Shown: piece after piece, positions 24,259-33,766 of the stretch
How positions within the stretch are numbered: the first letter of the stretch is position 1
How the letters are laid out: each line of letters begins with the position of its first letter
The notes under the pieces: model-generated
Seen by the model: only the letters and a program-made list of their open reading frames with translations
Databases searched by the model: none
Told to the model about the DNA's origin: nothing
Assembly: GCF_006346325.1 (NCBI RefSeq)
Contig: NZ_VDYR01000001.1
Coordinates: 2,133,501-2,197,500, forward strand
Direction: 5' to 3'
From: Sphingomonas japonica
Lineage (GTDB): Bacteria > Pseudomonadota > Alphaproteobacteria > Sphingomonadales > Sphingomonadaceae
DNA: 64,000 nucleotides
Made by a program: the position numbers and the translations under genes

Positions 24259-26492
24259 CAGACCGCGCCCAGCGGCAGGCTGCGCCGCCGCACCCCGGTC
24301 GCCGCCATCAGCGCATTGCCGATCGCGGGCGCGACGGCAGGCACGGCCAGTTCGCCCACGCCGCCGGGATCGGCATCGCTGCGGATCACCTCGACGACGA
24401 TCTCGGGCATGGTCGCCAGCGTCGGCAGCCCAAGCTGCGACAGCGCGCGCGTATCGGCCAGTCCCGCGCTCATCGTCGTCGATCCGCCGGTCGCGGCCGC
24501 CACTGCAAACATCAATCCCCCTTCGATCTGCTGGAGCACCAGGTCGGGATTGACCTGTCGTCCACAATCGACCGCCGCGACCAGCCGGTCGACGCGCACC
24601 CGCGCGCCTTCCATCCGGGCCTCGGCCAGAACTGCGATATAGGAGCCGCGGAACGAATGGCACGCGATTCCCTGCCCGCTGCCGGGAATGCCGCCCTGCC
24701 ACCCGCCCAGCGTCCCGACGGTCGACAGGCAGCGTACCAGCCGCGCCTGCTGGCCGAGCATCGCGATGCGGAACGACAACGCCTCGATATTGGCCACATG
24801 CGCCAGTTCGTCGATGAAACTCTCGGTGAAAAAGGCGGTGTAGCTGTGCGCCCCCGATCGCCACTCGCCCGTCGGCACGCCGATCGCCGCGGGGTGGTGG
24901 TCGATCGCCAAGTCGGGGATCGCATAGGGCGGCAATCCGCCTGCCACCGCCGACGGATCGGCGGCTCCCGGCAGCGCCAGCGCCATCGCGACCGTGGCAT
25001 CGTCGCCGAGCAGACGACGCGTCACCTCGCGCCCGGTGGCAGGCGCGGCGATCCTGGCCTGCCAGCCGCGGATCGCGCCGTTGCTGCCCAGCCGCGCGGC
25101 CATCCGCCCGACCGCAGGCGGCCGATACCGGTCGTGCAGGCAATCCTCCGATCGCGACCACATGAGCTGCACCGGCTTGCCGACCGCCTTGGCCAGCACC
25201 GCCGCCTGCTCGATCGCCAGCGTCTCCAGCTTCGCCCCGAATGAACCGCCCGCCATCATCGGGAACAGCACCACCGCGGATTCGGCGATCCCGGCGGCGC
25301 GGGCGGCGGCGGCGCGGGCGATGCTGGGCGCTTGCGTCGGCGCCCACACCCGCAACCGGCCCCCGGCGAATTCAGCCGTCGCCGTCATCGGTTCGAGCGG
25401 CGCGTGCAGCGCGAGGCCGACGCGATATTCCGCCGTCACCACCCGCGCTCCCCCGAACACTGCTGCCAGATCGCCTGCGCTGTGGACCCGCTTGCCCGGC
25501 GCGTCGAACGCGGCGTCGAGCGCGGCGTCGATACCTGCGCTCGACACCAGTCCGCCGCGCGTCTCGAAGCGCGGTGCCAGCGCGTCCAGCGCGCGGTTCG
25601 CCGCCCACCAGTCGCTCGCGACTGCCGACACCCAGCGCGGAGTCTCGACGACGTGCAGCACGCCCGGGATACGATCGGCGGCCGCGCGGTCGACCCGCAC
25701 CAGCCGCGTGTCGCCCGGCGGGCCCTGCCGGATCGACGCGAACACCATGCCGGGCAGGCGCACGTCGCCGGCAAAAGTGGCGCTGCCGTCGACCTTGGCG
25801 GGGACGTCGAGGCGCGGCAGCGGCTGATTGACCAGCCGGTCCGCCTCGTCGTTGCGCAGCGGCAGGATCTCGGGAAGCGATTCGCCCGCCGCCTCGTCGA
25901 CCAGCTCGCCAAAGCGCAGGCGGTCCTGCCCGCGCACAACGAATCCCCCGGCGGTGCCGCACGATTGCCAGTCGGTGCCCCAGCGCCGCGCCGCCGCCTT
26001 GCACAGCAGCACCCGCGCCGCCGCACCGGCATCGCGCAAGGGGCCTTCGAACATCCGCACCGACGTCGATCCCGCCGTCAGCACCAGCGCGCTGCGCGTG
26101 ACATAGCGGTCGCGCAGCTCTTCGGGCAGCGCGCCCAGACTGTCCTCGAACAGGATCTCGGCCGCCATCGGATTGGCGTAGAGCGGATTGAGCGGCGCCG
26201 GTTCCACGGCCACCGTACGCCAGTCGGCGCCGAGTTCGTCGGCCAGGATCTGCGGCAGCGCGGTATAGACGCCCTGCCCCAGCTCGGCCTGCGGCACCGC
26301 GACGGTCACCTGCCCGTCGCGCCCGATCTTGAGCCATGCGCCGAACAGCTGCTCGCCTTCGCCGGCGGTCAGGTTCGGCGCATAGTCGCGCGGCCAAAGC
26401 CCCCAGGCGATCGCGAGGCCAAGCCCGGCCCCGCCGCCGACCAGCAGCGTGCGGCGGCTGATCCCACCGCGTCGAGCCTCACCCAATGCCAT
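24258..26492 (-). CDS. Tat-exported molybdopterin-binding hydroxylase subunit
   Basis: A 744-residue protein of the xanthine dehydrogenase superfamily, closest in layout to the large subunit of isoquinoline 1-oxidoreductase and aldehyde dehydrogenase (IorB/AorB). The N-terminus SRRTLLVGGGAGLGLAIAWG is a twin-arginine signal. Typical segments include ELGQGVYTALPQILADEL, GGSFGAKLETL, and a C-terminal GGVGELAVPAVAPAIGNAL with the expected catalytic Glu. The small 2Fe-2S partner normally encoded beside it is absent; hemH is downstream instead. Substrate unknown. Confidence 0.87.
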   Translation of the reverse strand: MALGEARRGGISRRTLLVGGGAGLGLAIAWGLWPRDYAPNLTAGEGEQLFGAWLKIGRDGQVTVAVPQAELGQGVYTALPQILADELGADWRTVAVEPAPLNPLYANPMAAEILFEDSLGALPEELRDRYVTRSALVLTAGSTSVRMFEGPLRDAGAAARVLLCKAAARRWGTDWQSCGTAGGFVVRGQDRLRFGELVDEAAGESLPEILPLRNDEADRLVNQPLPRLDVPAKVDGSATFAGDVRLPGMVFASIRQGPPGDTRLVRVDRAAADRIPGVLHVVETPRWVSAVASDWWAANRALDALAPRFETRGGLVSSAGIDAALDAAFDAPGKRVHSAGDLAAVFGGARVVTAEYRVGLALHAPLEPMTATAEFAGGRLRVWAPTQAPSIARAAAARAAGIAESAVVLFPMMAGGSFGAKLETLAIEQAAVLAKAVGKPVQLMWSRSEDCLHDRYRPPAVGRMAARLGSNGAIRGWQARIAAPATGREVTRRLLGDDATVAMALALPGAADPSAVAGGLPPYAIPDLAIDHHPAAIGVPTGEWRSGAHSYTAFFTESFIDELAHVANIEALSFRIAMLGQQARLVRCLSTVGTLGGWQGGIPGSGQGIACHSFRGSYIAVLAEARMEGARVRVDRLVAAVDCGRQVNPDLVLQQIEGGLMFAVAAATGGSTTMSAGLADTRALSQLGLPTLATMPEIVVEVIRSDADPGGVGELAVPAVAPAIGNALMAATGVRRRSLPLGAV

Positions 26493-26588
26493 CGCTTCCC
26501 GCTCTATCGCCAAGCGCGCCGCGCGCAACACTTGGGTTTGTCGCAATAGCCGACTAATGCGGGGCCTCAACCGTCCGGAGCGCCTTCG

Positions 26589-27464
26589 TTGATCCTCACC
26601 ACGCTTGCCGCCGCCACGCCCTATCTGCGCTACGACGCGCTCGGGCTCGATCCGGTGGCGCTCGACCTCGGCTTCTTCCAGCTCAAATGGTATTCGCTCG
26701 CCTATATCGGCGGCATCCTGCTCGGCTGGTGGTATCTGCTCAAGCTGCTTGGCCAGCCGGGTGCGCCGATGGCGCGGCGCCATGCCGACGACCTGGTATT
26801 CTACGCGACGCTCGGCATCATCCTGGGCGGGCGGATCGGCTATGTGATCTTCTACGCGCCGGAAATGTTCGGCGATCCGCTGCGCATCCTGCGATTGTGG
26901 GACGGGGGCATGTCGTTCCACGGCGGCGTCGTCGGCACGTCGCTCGGCATCCTCTATCTTGCGCGCAAGAACGGGCTGCAATGGCTGCGCATCCATGACT
27001 ATGTCGCGTGCGTGGTGCCGATCGGGCTGTTCTTCGGGCGCATCGCCAATTTCGTGAACGGCGAATTGTGGGGCAAGCCGACCGACGTTCCGTGGGCGAT
27101 CGTGTTCCCCGACACCGTCGCCGGGGTCGAGCCCGCGCGTCATCCCAGCCAGCTCTACGAAGCCGGGCTCGAGGGGCTAGCGCTGTTCGCGGTGTTGTCG
27201 CTGCTGTTCTGGCGGACCCAGGCAAGGTACCAGCCGGGCAAGCTCGTGGGCGTGTTCCTGCTCGGCTACGGCCTGGCGCGCTTCTTCGTCGAATTCTTCC
27301 GCGAACCCGATTCGCAACTGGTCGAATTCGCGCAGGCGACCGGCCTGCACATGGGCCAGTGGCTGACGCTGCCGATGATCGCGGGCGGCATCTACCTGAT
27401 CCTCAGCGCCAAGGGCCGCCGTCAGCGCGTCGAGCCGATCGCGGCTAGCGAGAGCGTTGCCTGA
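26589..27464 (+). CDS. lgt: Prolipoprotein diacylglyceryl transferase
   Basis: Lgt attaches diacylglycerol to the lipobox cysteine of prelipoproteins in the inner membrane. The 291-residue product has seven hydrophobic segments, [22 protein letters not shown], and the signature [23 protein letters not shown] 26589 is the likely start: CGGAG lies eight bases upstream and no ATG or GTG is better placed. First gene of a four-gene run with the MidA-type methyltransferase, GNAT and pgeF. Several of its presumed substrates are in this window. Confidence 0.95.
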   Translation: MILTTLAAATPYLRYDALGLDPVALDLGFFQLKWYSLAYIGGILLGWWYLLKLLGQPGAPMARRHADDLVFYATLGIILGGRIGYVIFYAPEMFGDPLRILRLWDGGMSFHGGVVGTSLGILYLARKNGLQWLRIHDYVACVVPIGLFFGRIANFVNGELWGKPTDVPWAIVFPDTVAGVEPARHPSQLYEAGLEGLALFAVLSLLFWRTQARYQPGKLVGVFLLGYGLARFFVEFFREPDSQLVEFAQATGLHMGQWLTLPMIAGGIYLILSAKGRRQRVEPIAASESVA

Positions 27465-27468
27465 CGCG

Positions 27469-28524
27469 ATGGACGGAGATGTCGAACCGTTGCTTGCCGA
27501 TCGGCTGGCGCGCGCGATCACGCTGGCGGGACCGATCCCGCTGTCGCAATTCATGGGCGCGGCAAACGCGCATTATTATGCGACGCGCGATCCGCTCGGG
27601 CAGCGCGGCGATTTCACCACCGCGCCCGAGATCAGCCAGATGTTCGGCGAACTGATTGGCCTTGCGCTTACCGACCTGTGGGATCGCGCCGGACGGCCAC
27701 CTGCGCGCTACGTCGAATACGGCCCCGGCCGCGGCTCGCTCGCCGCCGATGCGCTGCGCGCGATGGCGACGGTCGAATTCGCCCCGCCGGTCCACCTGAT
27801 CGAGACCAGTCCGGCGCTGCGCGCGATCCAGGCCGAGCGGGTGCCGGGCGCGGAATGGGCGATCGATCTGGTCGGCATCCCCGACGACGGCGCGCTGCTG
27901 GTGGTCGCCAACGAATTCTTCGACGCGCTGCCAATTCGCCAGCTGATCCGCACCGCCGAAGGCTGGCGCGAGCGGCTGGTCGCGTGCCAGGATACGCTGT
28001 TCCTGCCGATCGCGGGCAATCAGGGCTTCGATGCGATCATCCCGCCGCAGTTCAAGGACGCGCCGGTGGGCTCGATTCTCGAGACCTCGCCGCAAAGCGT
28101 CGCGGTACTGCGTGCGCTCGCGGCGCGCCTGCTCGTTCAGGGTGGTGCTGCGCTCATCGTCGATTACGGCTATGTCGGCCCGGCGATCGGCGACACCTTT
28201 CAAGCAGTGCGCGGCCATGCCTTCGCCAACCCGTTCGACGATCCCGGCGAAGCGGACCTCACCGCGCACGTCGATTTCGGAACGCTGGCCGAGGCGGCGC
28301 GGATCGAGGGGCTCGACGTCCACGGCCCGATCGGTCAGGGCGCGTTCCTCGATGCGCTCGGCATCGGCCCGCGCGCCGACGCGCTGATCCGCGCGGTGCC
28401 GCAGGAAGCCGAGGCGGTGGCGGCGGCGCGGCGCCGCCTGACCGATGCCGACGCGATGGGCCAGCTGTTCCAGGTGCTCGCGGTCACCGCACCGGGCTGG
28501 CCGGTCCCTGCCGGCTTCGCATGA
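27469..28524 (+). CDS. MidA/NDUFAF7-type SAM-dependent methyltransferase
   Basis: A 351-residue class I methyltransferase of the DUF185 family; the mitochondrial member NDUFAF7 methylates an arginine of complex I. Visible are GDFTTAPEISQMFGELIGL near residue 45, the SAM site YVEYGPGRGSLAADALRA, NEFFDALPI near residue 150, and IVDYGYVG. ATG 27469 is chosen, five bases after the lgt stop, over the nearby TTG 27457. Its stop overlaps the GNAT start. Target protein in this organism is inferred only. Confidence 0.9.
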   Translation: MDGDVEPLLADRLARAITLAGPIPLSQFMGAANAHYYATRDPLGQRGDFTTAPEISQMFGELIGLALTDLWDRAGRPPARYVEYGPGRGSLAADALRAMATVEFAPPVHLIETSPALRAIQAERVPGAEWAIDLVGIPDDGALLVVANEFFDALPIRQLIRTAEGWRERLVACQDTLFLPIAGNQGFDAIIPPQFKDAPVGSILETSPQSVAVLRALAARLLVQGGAALIVDYGYVGPAIGDTFQAVRGHAFANPFDDPGEADLTAHVDFGTLAEAARIEGLDVHGPIGQGAFLDALGIGPRADALIRAVPQEAEAVAAARRRLTDADAMGQLFQVLAVTAPGWPVPAGFA

Positions 28525-29027
28525 TCGCCTATCGCGACGCGCTGCCCGCCGACGCTCCCGCGCTGGTCGATCTGGCGCGGACCAGCTTCACCGAGACCTT
28601 CGGACACCTCTACCGACCCGAGGACCTCGCCGCGTTTCTCGCAGGGCATACGCGCGAGCGCTGGACCGCGGAACTGACCGACCCGGCCTATGCCATTCGC
28701 ATCGGCGAAGCGGGCGGACAGGCGGTCGCCTATGCCAAGCTCGCGCCGCCGTCGCTTCCGGTGGAGCCGCAAGGCCCGGCGATCGAGCTGCGCCAATTCT
28801 ACCTGCTCAAGCCGTTTCACGGGGCGGGCCATGCCGACGCGCTGATGCGCTGGGTGCTCGATACCGCCCGCGCGCGCGGCGCGCACGAGCTGTTCCTGTC
28901 GGTGTTCGTCGACAACCACCGCGCGCGCCGTTTCTACGAACGCTATGGCTTCGAGGAAATCGGCGTCTACGCGTTCATGGTTGGCAGCCATGCCGACGAG
29001 GATCACTTGATGCGGCTGGCATTGTGA
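28521..29027 (+). CDS. GNAT family N-acetyltransferase
   Basis: A 168-residue acetyl-CoA-dependent acetyltransferase with the usual core: IELRQFYLLKPFHGAGHADALM (substrate strand and acetyl-CoA loop) and VFVDNHRARRFYERYGFEEIG. The pyrophosphate loop reads HGAGHA, slightly unlike the canonical R/QxxGxG/A. Start and stop both overlap neighbours by four bases. Substrate unknown. Confidence 0.9.
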   Translation: MIAYRDALPADAPALVDLARTSFTETFGHLYRPEDLAAFLAGHTRERWTAELTDPAYAIRIGEAGGQAVAYAKLAPPSLPVEPQGPAIELRQFYLLKPFHGAGHADALMRWVLDTARARGAHELFLSVFVDNHRARRFYERYGFEEIGVYAFMVGSHADEDHLMRLAL

Positions 29028-29782
29028 GCGGCGTCGAAGTCATCCGCGCCGCGGCGCTGTACGGCGTGCCGCATGGATTTCTCGGCCGCCGGGGCGGGGT
29101 CTCGACCGGTGTCCATGCCGGCCTCAACGTCGGCGTCGGATCGAGCGACGATGCCGATGCGGTGGCCGAAAACCGGCGCCGCGCGACCGACGCGGTGCTG
29201 CCCGGCGCGGCACTGGCGACCTGTTACCAGATCCACTCGTCCGACGTCGTCACCGTCACCGAACCGCTCGCCGAGCGCCCGCGCGGCGACGCACTCGTTA
29301 CCGACCGGCCGGGCCTGGCACTCGGCATCCTCACCGCCGATTGCGCGCCGGTATTGCTCGCGGACGCGCAGGCAGCCGTCATCGGCGCGGCGCATGCCGG
29401 ATGGAAAGGTGCGCTTGGCGGCGTCACCGATGCAACGATCGCTGCGATGGAAGCGCTCGGCGCCGACCGCGGCCGCATCGCTGCCGCGATCGGCCCATGC
29501 ATCGCGCGCGCCAGCTACGAGGTCGGTGACGGCTTCCGCCAGCGGTTCGGCGCCGACGATCCCGACAACGACCGCTTCTTCGCCGATGCGTGCGCGGGCC
29601 ATGCCCGGTTCGACCTCGAAGCCTATGTCGCCCACCGCCTCGCCGCCGCCGGGATCGCCCGCATCGAAATGCTGGGCCTCGACACCTATGCCGATCGGGA
29701 CCGGTTCTTCAGCTATCGCCGCGCCACGCATCGCGGCGAACCCGACTATGGCCGACAGATTTCGATCATCGCGCTCGCTTGA
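29024..29782 (+). CDS. pgeF: Peptidoglycan editing factor PgeF
   Basis: PgeF (YfiH/LACC1 family) prevents misincorporation of non-canonical amino acids into cell-wall precursors. The 252-residue product has the metal-site motifs CYQIHSSDVV, TADCAPVLLAD and AAHAGWKGALGG, plus IGPCIARASYEVG and the C-terminal YRRATHRGEPDYGR. GTG 29024 overlaps the GNAT stop. It closes the lgt operon. Older names describe the family as a multicopper laccase, which is outdated. Confidence 0.93.
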   Translation: MSGVEVIRAAALYGVPHGFLGRRGGVSTGVHAGLNVGVGSSDDADAVAENRRRATDAVLPGAALATCYQIHSSDVVTVTEPLAERPRGDALVTDRPGLALGILTADCAPVLLADAQAAVIGAAHAGWKGALGGVTDATIAAMEALGADRGRIAAAIGPCIARASYEVGDGFRQRFGADDPDNDRFFADACAGHARFDLEAYVAHRLAAAGIARIEMLGLDTYADRDRFFSYRRATHRGEPDYGRQISIIALA

Positions 29783-29816
29783 CCCTCCCCGCGGCGCTCG
29801 CAATGCGCTAGGGATT

Positions 29817-29832
29817 GGTATCAAACGATACC
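29817..29832. promoter_or_regulatory. Perfect short palindrome touching a ribosome site
   Basis: GGTATC, loop AAAC, GATACC is a perfect inverted repeat whose right arm abuts the AGGAG ribosome site (29833-29837) of the next gene. It could be an operator or an RNA hairpin that affects translation. No known riboswitch class is recognised. Confidence 0.5.
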
Positions 29833-29845
29833 AGGAGAGCCGTTC

Positions 29846-31159
29846 GTGACCGACGAGACCGAAGCCGACATCACAGGCACCACCCCGCGCCGCCGCCCCA
29901 AGCCGGGGATCGAGACGATCGGCGGCCGCAAGCTCAAGCCGTCGACGCTGATGATGGGGCATGGTTTCGACCCGGTATTGTCCGAGGGCGCATTGAAGCC
30001 GCCGATCTTCGCCACCTCGACCTTCGTCTTCCCCGACGCCGCGTCAGGCAAGCGCCATTTCGAGGGCGTCACCGGCAAGCGCCCGGGCGGCAGCGAGGGG
30101 CTGGTCTATTCGCGCTTCAACGGCCCCAACCAGGAGATACTCGAGGATCGGCTCGGCGTCTGGGAAGAGGCGGAGGACGCGCTTGCCTTTTCGTCGGGCA
30201 TGTCGGCGATCGCCACGCTGTTCCTCGCGCTGGTCAAGCCCGGCGACACCATCGTCCATAGCGGCCCGCTCTACGCCGCGACGGAGACGATGATCGCGCG
30301 GATCCTCGGCAAGTTCGACGTGCAGTGGCTCGACTTCCCCGCCGGGGCCAGCCGGCCTGAGATCGAGGCAGTGCTCGAACGCGCCAAGGCGACCGGCAAC
30401 GTGCCGCTGATCTATCTCGAAAGCCCGGCCAACCCGACCAACGTGCTGGTCGATATCGAGGCCGTGGCCGCCGCGCGCGACGCGGTGTTCGCCGATGCCG
30501 AGGAAAAGCCGCCGATCGCGATCGACAACACCTTTCTGGGGCCCTTGTGGCAGCAACCGCTGCGCCACGGTGCCGACATCGTCGTCTACAGCCTGACCAA
30601 ATATGTCGGCGGGCATTCGGATCTGGTCGCCGGCGGCGTGCTCGGGACGAAGGCGCTCATCAATACCATCCGGGCGATGCGCAACACGATCGGCACCATC
30701 TGCGATCCCAACACCGCATGGATGCTGCTGCGCAGCCTCGAGACGCTAGAACTGCGCATGAGCCGCGCGGGCGAGAATGCCGCCAGGGTGTGCGAGTTCC
30801 TCAAGGACCATGCCAAGGTCGAGCGCGTCGGCTATCTCGGCTTCCTGAAGGACGATGCCCAGGCCGACATCTATCGCCGCCATTGCTCGGGCGCGGGATC
30901 GACCTTTTCGCTGTACCTCAAGGGCGGCGAGCGCGAGGCGTTCGCGTTCCTCGACGCGCTGACCATCGCCAAGCTCGCGGTCAGCCTGGGCGGCACCGAA
31001 ACGCTGGCGTCGGCGCCCGCGGCGATGACGCATCTGTCGGTGCCCGACGCGCGCAAGGCGGCGCTGGGCATCACCGACAATCTGGTGCGCATCTCGATCG
31101 GGGTCGAGGATGCCGACGACCTCATTGCCGATTTCGATCAGGCGCTGGGGGCGATCTGA
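29846..31159 (+). CDS. Cystathionine gamma-synthase family PLP enzyme
   Basis: A 437-residue Cys/Met-metabolism PLP enzyme. The lysine that would bind PLP is Lys252 in SLTKYVGGHSDLVAGG; YSRFNGPNQEILEDRL and SGMSAIATLFLALVKPGD are further family segments. The N-terminal 35 residues extend beyond the typical enzyme. It could be a cystathionine synthase/lyase or methionine gamma-lyase; the sequence does not decide this. GTG 29846 has a CAGGAGAG ribosome site. A short palindrome sits immediately before that site. Confidence 0.9.
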   Translation: MTDETEADITGTTPRRRPKPGIETIGGRKLKPSTLMMGHGFDPVLSEGALKPPIFATSTFVFPDAASGKRHFEGVTGKRPGGSEGLVYSRFNGPNQEILEDRLGVWEEAEDALAFSSGMSAIATLFLALVKPGDTIVHSGPLYAATETMIARILGKFDVQWLDFPAGASRPEIEAVLERAKATGNVPLIYLESPANPTNVLVDIEAVAAARDAVFADAEEKPPIAIDNTFLGPLWQQPLRHGADIVVYSLTKYVGGHSDLVAGGVLGTKALINTIRAMRNTIGTICDPNTAWMLLRSLETLELRMSRAGENAARVCEFLKDHAKVERVGYLGFLKDDAQADIYRRHCSGAGSTFSLYLKGGEREAFAFLDALTIAKLAVSLGGTETLASAPAAMTHLSVPDARKAALGITDNLVRISIGVEDADDLIADFDQALGAI

Positions 31160-31197
31160 GCATTGGAGCGTTCGACGGCGCCGCGCATTGAAGGGGC

Positions 31198-31605
31198 ATG
31201 ATCGCACCCTTTCTTGCCGGCCTTGCCACCGGCCTTCGCACGATGACCCCTGTTGCCGGGATCGCCGCCACACGGCATCGACCGGCGCTGTCCGGTATTC
31301 TCGGCATCGCAGCGCTGGGCGAGCTTGGCGTCGACAAGACGGCCGCTGCTCCACGTCGCGACGAAGCGCCAGGAGCGATCGGGCGCGCGATCAGCGGAAC
31401 GCTCGCCGGGGCTGTGATCGGGCGCGGACGTGGGCGCTCGCTGGCGGGCGCCGCGCTTGGACTTGCCGGCGCGGTCGTGGCGACGCAGGCGGGTGTCCGC
31501 CTGCGGATCGCGCTCGCACAGCGGATCGGGCACGACTGGCCGGTGGCATTGGTCGAGGACGCGGTAGCGGTCGCACTAGCCGCCTATGCGACGCGGCGAC
31601 CGTAG
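31198..31605 (+). CDS. Small membrane protein, DUF4126-like
   Basis: A 135-residue hydrophobic protein beginning FLAGLATGLRTMTPVAGIA, a segment typical of DUF4126 proteins. Two to three membrane stretches alternate with Gly/Ala- and Arg-rich loops. No catalytic motif. It follows the PLP enzyme by 38 bases and its 3' end is six bases from that of convergent murA. Function unknown. Confidence 0.75.
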   Translation: MIAPFLAGLATGLRTMTPVAGIAATRHRPALSGILGIAALGELGVDKTAAAPRRDEAPGAIGRAISGTLAGAVIGRGRGRSLAGAALGLAGAVVATQAGVRLRIALAQRIGHDWPVALVEDAVAVALAAYATRRP

Positions 31606-31611
31606 GGACGA

Positions 31612-32895
31612 TCAACCGTCGCTCGCCCGCTCGATATCCGCCCCGACCGCCTGCAATTTCTCCTCGAGACGCTCATAGCCGCGGTCGAGGTGATAGACGC
31701 GCGATACCTGCGTCTCGCCCTCCGCCGCCAGCCCGGCGATGATCAGGCTCATCGACGCGCGCAGGTCGGTCGCCATCACCTGCGCCCCGACCAGCCGGTC
31801 GACGCCGCGCACCACCGCCGATCGCCCCTTGACGGTGATGTCGGCGCCCATGCGGGCCAGTTCGGGAACGTGCATGTAGCGGTTCTCGAAGATCGTCTCG
31901 GTCAGCACGCTGGCACCGTCGGCACGGGTCAGCATCGCCATGAACTGCGCCTGCATGTCGGTGGCGAACCCCGGGAACGGCGCGGTCGACAGCGTCAGCG
32001 GCTGCAATCCGTTCGCCGCCGAGACGTGCAGCGCATCCTTGCGCTCCTCGACCGTCACGCCCGCCTCGACCAAAGCCGCGATCGTCGCGCGCATGTCGGC
32101 GGCATTCGCCCCGACCAGATCAAGCGCACCGCCGGTGATTGCGGCTGCACAGGCATAGCTGCCCGCCTCGATCCGATCCGGCATCACGCGATAGGTTGCG
32201 CCGTGCAGCCGGTCGCGGCCCTCGATCTCGATCGTCTCGGTGCCGATGCCGGATATCGACGCGCCCATCGCCACCAGGCAGTTGCACAGATCGACGATCT
32301 CGGGCTCGCGCGCGGCATTCTCGATCACGCTCGGGCCCTTGGCGAGCACGGCCGCCATCAGCGCATTCTCGGTGGCGCCGACCGACACCACCGGAAAGCT
32401 GACGCGGCCACCGGGCAGGCGGCCACCGGGAGCGACGGCTTTCACATAGCCCGCGGTCAGCTCGATTTCCGCGCCCAGCGCTTCCATCGCCTTCAGGTGC
32501 AGGTCGATTGGGCGATTGCCGATCGCACAGCCGCCGGGAAGCGACACCGTCGCCTCGCCGCCGCGCCCGACCAGCGGACCCAGCACCAGGATCGACGCGC
32601 GCATCTTGCGCACGATATCGTACGGTGCCTCGGTCGAGGTCAGCCGACCGGTACGGATCGTCATCACCCGCCCGAAGTCCTCGGGCCGCGTTCCCTCGAT
32701 CGACGTCGATGCGCCGAGCTGGTTGAGCAGATGCCCGAACCCGTCGACATCCGCCAACCGCGGCAGGTTGCGCAGCGTCAGCGGCTCGTCGGTCAGCAGT
32801 GCGCACGGCATCAGCGTCAGCGCGGCGTTCTTGGCCCCGGAAATGGCGATGCGGCCGGAAAGGCGGTTTCCGCCGCGGATAAGGATGCGGTCCAT
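31612..32895 (-). CDS. murA: UDP-N-acetylglucosamine 1-carboxyvinyltransferase
   Basis: MurA carries out the first committed step of peptidoglycan synthesis, using phosphoenolpyruvate. The 427-residue product has [27 protein letters not shown] at the N-terminus and the active-site loop [14 protein letters not shown] with Cys123, the residue alkylated by fosfomycin. Standard length. ATG 32895 gives the canonical N-terminus. It is divergent from the Crp/Fnr regulator. Confidence 0.97.
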   Translation of the reverse strand: MDRILIRGGNRLSGRIAISGAKNAALTLMPCALLTDEPLTLRNLPRLADVDGFGHLLNQLGASTSIEGTRPEDFGRVMTIRTGRLTSTEAPYDIVRKMRASILVLGPLVGRGGEATVSLPGGCAIGNRPIDLHLKAMEALGAEIELTAGYVKAVAPGGRLPGGRVSFPVVSVGATENALMAAVLAKGPSVIENAAREPEIVDLCNCLVAMGASISGIGTETIEIEGRDRLHGATYRVMPDRIEAGSYACAAAITGGALDLVGANAADMRATIAALVEAGVTVEERKDALHVSAANGLQPLTLSTAPFPGFATDMQAQFMAMLTRADGASVLTETIFENRYMHVPELARMGADITVKGRSAVVRGVDRLVGAQVMATDLRASMSLIIAGLAAEGETQVSRVYHLDRGYERLEEKLQAVGADIERASDG

Positions 32896-33016
32896 CGCGC
32901 CGCTTCTATCGCCTGGCGAAACCCATGCAAGCGCCTCCGCCAGCAATCTTGACCTACTTTAATGCGAGCAATCCCGGCGGCTGCTCTGCAGGCTCTCGCA
33001 AGGGGGAAGTTCAAGC

Positions 33017-33751
33017 GTGTCAGGGAGTTGTTTCGCCGACGTATTGAGCGGCCTCATAACGCTGACTACCGACGAGCATGCTGCGCTCGACCGGATCGAG
33101 GAGCGCCGGCGTCAGGTGCGCAAGGGCACCGTCATCCAGCATAGCGAGGAGCGCGTCACCGAGCTGTTCGTGCTGCGCGAGGGCATGATGATGAGCTATG
33201 TGCTGCTGCCCGACGGCAGTCGCCAGATCCTGCGCTTCTATTTCCCCGGCGAGATCATGGGCATGGCCGGCATGGGCTATCGCAATGCGCCCGAAACGCT
33301 GTGTGCGCTCGCCGATTGCGTGGTGTGCCCGTTCGAAAAGGCGGCGGTCAGCCGATTGATGGTCGATCATCCCCGGCTCGGCGCGATGCTGATGGCGTTC
33401 AGCCAGATCGAGCGCGCGGTACTCACCGATCGGCTGGCGTCGCTCGGACGCACCTCGGCCAGGGCGCGCGTCGGCGCGCTGCTCCTCGAACTGCACAATC
33501 GCCTGCGCGCCCGCGACGGCCGCGGCAATGGGACCTTTCCTCTGGGGCTGACCCAGGAGGAGATCGGCGACGCCACCGGGCTGACCTCGGTGCACGTCAA
33601 TCGCATGCTGCGCCAACTCGAGGAGGACGGCCTGATCACGCGCGAAGCCGGGCATGTGACGATCGGCGACGTCGCGGCGCTCGCCCGCGCCACGCATCAT
33701 GTCGATCGCTACGCCGCGCTCGACCTCAGCTGGTTGCCGCCGGCGCGCTAA
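33017..33751 (+). CDS. Crp/Fnr family transcription regulator
   Basis: A 244-residue regulator with an N-terminal cyclic-nucleotide-binding-like jelly roll (about residues 10-125), a long dimer helix (SQIERAVLTDRLASLGRTSARARVG) and a C-terminal winged helix whose recognition part is LTQEEIGDATGLTSVHVNRMLRQLEEDGLI. It lacks the N-terminal cysteine triplet of FNR, but has Cys5 and a cluster Cys96, Cys101, Cys104 in the sensor domain. GTG 33017 follows an AGGGGGAAG ribosome site. It is not an obvious FnrL; effector unknown. Confidence 0.88.
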   Translation: MSGSCFADVLSGLITLTTDEHAALDRIEERRRQVRKGTVIQHSEERVTELFVLREGMMMSYVLLPDGSRQILRFYFPGEIMGMAGMGYRNAPETLCALADCVVCPFEKAAVSRLMVDHPRLGAMLMAFSQIERAVLTDRLASLGRTSARARVGALLLELHNRLRARDGRGNGTFPLGLTQEEIGDATGLTSVHVNRMLRQLEEDGLITREAGHVTIGDVAALARATHHVDRYAALDLSWLPPAR

Positions 33752-33766
33752 ACCCGGTCGCCGCCG

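Noticed and set aside
22093..24642. An 849-codon open plus-strand frame
   Set aside because: It lies antisense to phaB, hemH and the molybdenum hydroxylase gene; those have clear motifs and this frame has none.
24258..27143. A fused 961-residue reading of the molybdenum hydroxylase
   Set aside because: The first ~217 codons are antisense of lgt; the twin-arginine signal beginning at 26492 marks the true N-terminus.
29783..29845. SAM-type riboswitch before the Cys/Met PLP enzyme
   Set aside because: Only a 6-base-pair hairpin is present; the conserved pseudoknot segments of SAM-II or SAM/SAH are not found.
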